From 2-01-FULL-49-17 sp035549275 (GTDB lineage: Bacteria > Patescibacteriota > Minisyncoccia > 2-02-FULL-40-12 > GWA2-44-9): a stretch of 9,006 nucleotides of DNA. Location of the stretch: assembly GCA_035549275.1 (NCBI GenBank), contig DASZRH010000011.1:1-9006 (forward strand). Direction: 5' to 3'. Made by a program: the position numbers and the translations under genes. Shown here in pieces: positions 5,544 to 9,006 of this stretch. Numbering within the stretch: the first letter of the stretch is position 1; each line of letters opens with the position of its first letter. The notes under the pieces are model-generated. The model was not told the DNA's origin and made no database searches. It worked only from the letters and a program-made list of their open reading frames with translations.

Positions 5544-5572
5544 AGGATACCAAATATTTACTTTTTGCGCAA
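5544..5572 (-). promoter_or_regulatory. candidate rpsP promoter, extended -10 type
   Basis: Minus strand TTGCGC (5567-5572), 17-nt spacer, TATCCT (5544-5549) preceded by TGG, about 10 nt from the ATG. Extending to the following TATATT, the 34-nt block (5539-5572) matches the block upstream of rpmF (7180-7213) at 26 of 34 positions. This suggests a shared promoter architecture. Confidence 0.5.
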
Positions 5573-5585
5573 GGGTTCCATGATT

Positions 5586-6269
5586 CTACCAGCCCTTCTT
5601 CTGGAGCGCCGCGTCAGCGGCGTTTTGTTGCGCTTCTTGTTTGGATTGTCCTTCCCCTTCGGCAACTAACTCCGTGCCCAAATACACGCCCACCTTGAAA
5701 TTGCGGGCATGATCCGGTCCCCACTCATCGATCACCTCATAGTTCGGGGTAATACCGACCCGCTCCTGGGCTTCTTCCTGAAATCGGCTTTTGGCGTCGC
5801 GATACAAACGCTTTTCGATAATGCGCGGCAACTCAGTTAGGATGAATTTTTTGATGAACGTATCGGCGGCCGCGTACCCCTGATCCAAGTAAATCGCCCC
5901 AATCACGGCCTCCATGGCGTTTGCCAGAATATATTGCCGCGCCCGGCCGGTGTCCTTGGCTTCACCGCGCGACAATAACATAAAATCGTTCAAATCGAAT
6001 TGGGCCGAAATTTGGGCCAGCATAACGGCATTGACGAGCGCCGCGCGCCAGTTGGTTAATTCCCCTTCGGGATTGGGATAATTATTGTACAGATATTCGG
6101 TCACAACCAGTTCCAACACGGCATCGCCGAGGAATTCCAAGCGTTCGTTATGATCTAAACGCCACGACGGGTTTTCATTCAAATATGACCGATGGGTCAG
6201 CGCCTGGAGCAATACGTCCTTGTTTTTAAACGTTACCTCGATTTTTGTTTCTAAACGTGAGATGTCCAT
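5586..6269 (-). CDS. rnc: ribonuclease III
   Basis: Double-strand-specific endoribonuclease that processes rRNA precursors and structured mRNAs. From ATG 6269 the product is 227 aa, the usual length. The catalytic domain has signature NERLEFLGDAV at 41-51 (metal ligands Glu45 and Asp49). Residues 115-130 read LANAMEAVIGAIYLDQ: the conserved Glu is kept (Glu120), but the usual Asp three residues earlier is Asn117. A C-terminal dsRNA-binding domain (about 157-227) ends QSKQEAQQNAADAALQKKGW. The frame stays open upstream to TTG 6371 or ATG 6365, which would add 32-34 residues read through the palindromic element. I prefer 6269 because MDISRLETKI aligns with normal RNase III N-termini. A weak GGA lies about 5 nt upstream. 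It follows nusB and precedes rpsP. Confidence 0.96.
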   Translation of the reverse strand: MDISRLETKIEVTFKNKDVLLQALTHRSYLNENPSWRLDHNERLEFLGDAVLELVVTEYLYNNYPNPEGELTNWRAALVNAVMLAQISAQFDLNDFMLLSRGEAKDTGRARQYILANAMEAVIGAIYLDQGYAAADTFIKKFILTELPRIIEKRLYRDAKSRFQEEAQERVGITPNYEVIDEWGPDHARNFKVGVYLGTELVAEGEGQSKQEAQQNAADAALQKKGW

Positions 6270-6381
6270 AAATCCGTTTGGCAATGGCTCGCGGAACCGC
6301 ATAAAATTCCTGCTGGAATTTTGCTCTACCTCGGCTACCCGCCTCCGGACGTTCCGCTTGGCCATTGCCAAACGGATTTAT
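6268..6381. repeat. 114-bp palindromic element with 21-bp perfect terminal inverted repeats (MITE-like)
   Basis: The arm at 6268-6288 (begins ATAAATCCGTTTGG, ends AATGGC) is the exact reverse complement of 6361-6381. Inside, GCGGAAC (6291-6297) pairs with GTTCCGC (6351-6357) after a small 2x3 internal loop. A further hairpin AAAATTCC-TGCT-GGAATTTT sits at 6303-6322. TA dinucleotides at 6269-6270 and 6379-6380 could be a target duplication, leaving a 108-bp core. No transposase is encoded. The element fills nearly all of the nusB-rnc gap and its last two bases form part of the preferred rnc start codon. Its minus-strand frame is open into rnc and would encode an Arg-rich extension. Confidence 0.85.
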
Positions 6382-6396
6382 CAGCGATGGTAGAAG

Positions 6397-6882
6397 TTAA
6401 GCTTTGCTTTCGGAAGTGTTCTCGGATTTCTCGCCGCGCTTAGGCGCATCATCCTTGCCCGGCTCGCCGATTTCGCGATACACGGTACCCAGAACGCCGT
6501 TCACGAATTTCCCGGAAGAATCGCCGCCAAACGATTTGGCGAGTTCAATGGCTTCGTTGATGGCCACTTTCGGCGGGACTTCGTCCCGGTTGCCGAACAG
6601 CAGTTCATAGAGTCCTAAACGCAAAACATTGCGATCTACGATCGCAATCTGGTCGAGCGGCCACTGGGGCGCCGCTTTTTCGATAATTTTGTCGAGTTCC
6701 GAGACGTGTGAGATCACGCCTTTGATCAGATCAATGATGAATGTCGGGTCTTCAAGGCCAGCCGCGAATTCTTTGATGTTTCGCTCCATAATATCAGCCA
6801 GGAGGGAGTTGTTTTTCCCCTTGAAATCCCACTCATAGAGAGATTGCATTGCAACTGATCGGGATAGGTGCCGTGAAGCCAT
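6397..6882 (-). CDS. nusB: transcription antitermination factor NusB
   Basis: All-alpha RNA-binding protein that pairs with NusE (S10) on boxA of rRNA leaders to prevent premature termination. The 161 aa are slightly longer than typical. The N-terminal Arg-rich RNA-binding segment and signature ASRHLSRSVAMQSLYEWDF is at 2-20. WPLDQIAIVDRNVLRLGLYELL is present at 74-95. The most conserved stretch, VPPKVAINEAIELAKSFGGD, is at 102-121, followed by SSGKFVNGVLG at 122-132. The last 20-25 residues are a polar, charged tail (GKDDAPKRGEKSENTSESKA). It is 10 nt downstream of rpmF and upstream of rnc, so it sits in an rpmF-nusB-rnc cluster that joins ribosome assembly with rRNA transcription and processing. 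No Shine-Dalgarno; TTCTCA immediately precedes the ATG. Confidence 0.97.
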   Translation of the reverse strand: MASRHLSRSVAMQSLYEWDFKGKNNSLLADIMERNIKEFAAGLEDPTFIIDLIKGVISHVSELDKIIEKAAPQWPLDQIAIVDRNVLRLGLYELLFGNRDEVPPKVAINEAIELAKSFGGDSSGKFVNGVLGTVYREIGEPGKDDAPKRGEKSENTSESKA

Positions 6883-6892
6883 TGAGAATTAA

Positions 6893-7114
6893 CTACGCTT
6901 GCTGCTGCATGCGCTTTTCGCGCTTCGCCAGCTGTTTGGCGATGACATTGACTACTTCTTTGCCTTTGTAGTATCCGCAGAATTTGCAGACCTGATGGGG
7001 CATGGTCATTTTACCACAATGGGAGCATTTGGTAAGCGATTTAGCCTTCAAAGCCAAATGGCTGCGTCGTCGCAGCTGCTTGCCTTTCGCCATATGGTGT
7101 CGTGGTACCGCCAT
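6893..7114 (-). CDS. rpmF: 50S ribosomal protein L32
   Basis: Small zinc-ribbon protein of the large subunit. It has 73 aa, with the family start MAVPRHHMAKGKQLRRRSHL and a basic N-terminal tail. The zinc ligands are all present: Cys30 and Cys33 (CSHC), Cys43 and Cys46 (CKFC), followed by GYYKGKEVVNV at 47-57. This is therefore the zinc-binding (C+) form. A Lys/Gln-rich C-terminal helix ends the protein. It is the first gene of the minus-strand cluster with nusB and rnc, and is divergent from dnaE. Its leader contains a large inverted repeat (7132-7171) and a candidate promoter shared in sequence with rpsP. No Shine-Dalgarno. Confidence 0.96.
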   Translation of the reverse strand: MAVPRHHMAKGKQLRRRSHLALKAKSLTKCSHCGKMTMPHQVCKFCGYYKGKEVVNVIAKQLAKREKRMQQQA

Positions 7115-7131
7115 GTATCGTGTGTAGCTTA

Positions 7132-7171
7132 CAAGTATCAGTGGTCAGAACGCGCTGACAATTGATACTTG
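7132..7171. repeat. 40-bp interrupted inverted repeat in the rpmF leader
   Basis: CAAGTATCA (7132-7140) pairs with TGATACTTG (7163-7171), and GTCAG (7144-7148) with CTGAC (7155-7159). The stems are separated by a symmetric 3x3 internal loop and enclose AACGCG. It ends 17 nt before the rpmF ATG, downstream of the candidate promoter, so it would be transcribed. It may be a leader hairpin or an operator. No U-tract follows. Confidence 0.7.
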
Positions 7172-7184
7172 GAAACTGGAATAT

Positions 7185-7213
7185 ATCCTACCATATATTT
7201 AATTCTTTTGCAA
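7185..7213 (-). promoter_or_regulatory. candidate rpmF promoter, extended -10 type
   Basis: Minus strand TTGCAA (7208-7213), 17-nt spacer, TAGGAT (7185-7190) preceded by TGG and followed by ATATT. It is closely similar to the rpsP promoter block and shares ATGGTAGGAT with the tRNA-Leu promoter. It implies a leader of about 60 nt containing the 7132-7171 inverted repeat. A second possibility nearer the gene is TTGTCA-N16-GATACT inside that repeat. Confidence 0.5.
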
Positions 7214-7233
7214 ACATCTGAATGGCCGCAAAG

Positions 7234-7242
7234 TTTTCCACA
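7234..7242 (+). promoter_or_regulatory. DnaA-box-like site 4, upstream of dnaE
   Basis: TTTTCCACA fits the relaxed consensus TTWTNCACA exactly and TTATCCACA with one mismatch. It lies just upstream of the candidate dnaE -35 box. Confidence 0.3.
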
Positions 7243-7243
7243 A

Positions 7244-7271
7244 TTGCGCGTTTGCGGACGGTTGCTACAAT
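7244..7271 (+). promoter_or_regulatory. candidate dnaE promoter
   Basis: TTGCGC (7244-7249), 16-nt spacer, TACAAT (7266-7271) preceded by TGC as in an extended -10. This gives a leader of about 50 nt before ATG 7331. An alternative, TTGATA (7162-7167)-N16-TATCCT (7184-7189), overlaps the opposing rpmF -10 box. Confidence 0.45.
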
Positions 7272-7284
7272 GAGTTGTACAACC
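7260..7284. repeat. inverted repeat over the dnaE -10/start region
   Basis: GGTTG-c-TACAA (7260-7270) is complementary to TTGTACAACC (7275-7284) with one bulged C and a TGAG centre. The inner 10-mer GTTGTACAAC (7274-7283) is itself a perfect palindrome. It spans the putative -10 box and start point, as a repressor operator would. No known operator consensus is recognised. Confidence 0.45.
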
Positions 7285-7330
7285 TAACGCAGGCACTGGT
7301 TAATCCAATGAATCCTGCACCATATTTCTC

Positions 7331-9006
7331 ATGTCGAAATTCGTCCATCTTCATACGCATTCGTACTACTCGCTCCTCGATGGACTTTCAAAAATCAAAG
7401 ACATGGTCGCGCTCGCCAAAGAGCACGGCCAGGAAGCGATCGGCCTCACCGATCACGGCGTCATGTACGGCGCGATCGAGTTCTACTCCCAATGCGTCAA
7501 ACAGGGCGTCAAACCGATCATCGGCTGCGAAGTCTACGTTGCCAACCGTTCCCGGCTCCAGAAAGAATCCGGGATTGATAACAAACGATACCACCTGACC
7601 CTGCTGGCCAAAGACAACACGGGCTATCAGAATCTCATCAAGCTCACCACTGCCGCGCACCTGGAGGGCTACTACTACAAACCCCGCGTGGACAAAGAAC
7701 TCCTCCGCCAGCATGCGGAGGGTTTGATTTGCTTTTCCGGCTGCCCGGCCAGCGAAGTCGGCCGGGCAATCCAATCCGGCGATCTCGAAAAAGCTGAAGC
7801 AATCGTCAAAGAACATCAGGAAATCTTCGGGCCCGAAAACTACTACATGGAAATCATGTACCACCCGGATATGGACTGGTACCCGCAATGGAAAGAAGGC
7901 GTTCTGCACCTTGCCCAAAAACTCAACATTCCAATCGTCGCCACCCAGGATTCCCATTACTTGCGGCCCGAAGACGCATACGCCCACAAGACCCTAGTCG
8001 CCATCTCGACGCAAACCGACGTCAATGAAACGGGCATCTTTGCCGGCAACGGCGAATATCATTTTCTCTCGTCCGAAGAAGCGATCGAGCGGTTCAAAGA
8101 TATTCCCAATGCGGTTTCCAACACGCTCCTGGTTGCCGAGCGCTGTAAAGTCGATCTCACGCTCGGAAAATTCATCTTTCCCGATTTTGCTCTGGAACCC
8201 GGCAAGACTGCCGACCAGATGCTCGATGAATTGACGGCGCGCGGCGCCGTCGAAAAAGGCCTGAACGTTGATCCGGAAATCGAACCACGCCGATTGTATG
8301 AATTGGATATCATCAAAACCAAAGGCTATGCGCCGTACTTTCTGGTCGTTGCCGACTTGTTGCGCTTTGCCCGCGAACAGAAAATATATACCACGGTCCG
8401 CGGTTCGGCCGCCGGCTCGCTCGTCGCATATCTTTCAGGCATCACAAACGTAAATCCGATCGAATTCCAGCTCCCGTTCGAGCGGTTCTTGAATCCGTAT
8501 CGCCCCTCGGCGCCGGATATTGATATGGATTTCGCCGACAATCGCCGGGCCGAAGTGATTGAATATGCCAAAAAGAAATATGGCGAGGACAAAGTCGCCC
8601 AAATCGGCACATTCGGTACCATGATGGCGCGGGGCGCCGTCAGAGACGTCGCCCGCGCGCTTGGCAAACCGTATGATGCCGGCGATCGTATCGCCAAAAT
8701 GATTCCCATGGGCTCCCAAGGATTTCCCATGACCATTGAGAAAGCATTCGAATTAGTGCCGGAACTCAAAGACATCTATGCTCGCGATCCGGAAGCTCGC
8801 CAGATTCTCGACATCGCCAAAAAACTGGAAGGCACGGTTCGCCACGTGTCCGTTCACGCCGCCGGCATCGTAATTGCGCCGCGGCCGCTGACTGAATACG
8901 TGCCGGTGCAATTCGACCCCAAAGGCGAGGACAACAAAATCACGCAATATGACATGTACACGGTCGGCGAAGACGGCGTCGGCTTGCTGAAACTCGACGT
9001 CCTGGG
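7331..9006 (+). CDS. dnaE: DNA polymerase III alpha subunit, N-terminal part (3' end outside window)
   Basis: Replicative polymerase. The 558 complete codons seen (family about 1,100-1,200 aa) have no frameshift or stop. The PHP domain fills about residues 1-270 with its metal-ligand motifs: FVHLHTHSYYSLLDGL (4-19, His6/8/10), GLTDHG (38-43), Glu67 in GCEVYV and His88, then SGCPASEV and TQDSHYLRPED further on. The polymerase palm follows. RGSAAGSLVAY precedes APDIDMDFAD, where Asp398 and Asp400 are the catalytic pair. RHVSVHAAGIVIAP comes next. The third catalytic Asp is Asp556 in LLKLDVLG at the very end of the window. The ATG at 7331 is the only in-frame ATG after the TAA at 7301. There is no Shine-Dalgarno; TTCTC abuts it. 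The gene is divergent from rpmF. Confidence 0.97.
   Translation, partial: MSKFVHLHTHSYYSLLDGLSKIKDMVALAKEHGQEAIGLTDHGVMYGAIEFYSQCVKQGVKPIIGCEVYVANRSRLQKESGIDNKRYHLTLLAKDNTGYQNLIKLTTAAHLEGYYYKPRVDKELLRQHAEGLICFSGCPASEVGRAIQSGDLEKAEAIVKEHQEIFGPENYYMEIMYHPDMDWYPQWKEGVLHLAQKLNIPIVATQDSHYLRPEDAYAHKTLVAISTQTDVNETGIFAGNGEYHFLSSEEAIERFKDIPNAVSNTLLVAERCKVDLTLGKFIFPDFALEPGKTADQMLDELTARGAVEKGLNVDPEIEPRRLYELDIIKTKGYAPYFLVVADLLRFAREQKIYTTVRGSAAGSLVAYLSGITNVNPIEFQLPFERFLNPYRPSAPDIDMDFADNRRAEVIEYAKKKYGEDKVAQIGTFGTMMARGAVRDVARALGKPYDAGDRIAKMIPMGSQGFPMTIEKAFELVPELKDIYARDPEARQILDIAKKLEGTVRHVSVHAAGIVIAPRPLTEYVPVQFDPKGEDNKITQYDMYTVGEDGVGLLKLDVL

Noticed and set aside
6269..6371. In-frame N-terminal extension of RNase III (MAKRNVRRR...)
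   Set aside because: Not adopted as the start because it is read entirely through the palindromic element and RNase III of normal length begins at MDIS; left as an alternative.
6525..6541. CGCCAAA-CGA-TTTGGCG inverted repeat within nusB
   Set aside because: Only 7 bp inside strongly conserved codons; likely chance.
7388..7987. 199-codon minus-strand ORF opposite dnaE
   Set aside because: Antisense shadow; the plus-strand frame encodes a continuous DnaE with catalytic motifs.
1..9006. CRISPR array, riboswitch, rRNA, transposase, toxin-antitoxin or defence cluster
   Set aside because: No regularly spaced repeats, recognisable aptamer core or corresponding protein motifs were seen.

Overview
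The window looks like a chromosomal segment of an uncultivated Patescibacteria/CPR bacterium, probably from the Parcubacteria side. This is inferred from protein style (compact housekeeping proteins, an S16 beginning MLVMRLQRIGKR, an RNase III with ILANAMEAVIG) and from the near absence of Shine-Dalgarno motifs. No lineage marker such as 16S rRNA is present. Most genes use many G/C-ending codons; one short stretch (about 3180-3700) is clearly A+T-rich.

Layout. 1-1176 (+): 3' part of topA. 1189-2866 (-): parA then parB, convergent with topA and spaced 4 nt apart. 2867-3055: a divergent promoter region and tRNA-Leu(CAA) on the + strand. 3056-3701: an accessory-looking A+T-rich strip with a broken reading frame resembling the C-terminus of a LAGLIDADG homing endonuclease, then a 112-residue ORF that resembles sigma-70 region 2 alone. 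3684-5144 (-): tsaC then uppP. 5161-7114 (-): rpmF, nusB, rnc and rpsP, a translation/RNA-processing cluster. 7115-7330: divergent promoter region. 7331-9006 (+): 5' part of dnaE, running off the window.

How the genes fit together. ParA/ParB act in chromosome segregation, TopA in supercoil relaxation and DnaE in replication. L32, S16, NusB (rRNA antitermination), RNase III (rRNA processing), TsaC (t6A tRNA modification) and tRNA-Leu serve translation. UppP recycles the lipid carrier for cell-wall synthesis. These are ordinary housekeeping functions. I see no CRISPR array, toxin-antitoxin pair, transposase, prophage or defence system.

The unusual content is structural and regulatory. A 114-bp element with 21-bp perfect inverted termini sits directly upstream of the rnc start. 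A perfect 39-nt palindrome lies inside the tsaC coding end. A strong hairpin begins at the rpsP stop codon. A shared extended -10 promoter module (TGGTAGGAT or TGGTATCCT) precedes rpsP, rpmF and tRNA-Leu. Near-consensus DnaA boxes occur only in the gaps around parA/tRNA-Leu and upstream of dnaE. The sigma-like mini-protein is the best candidate for something undescribed.
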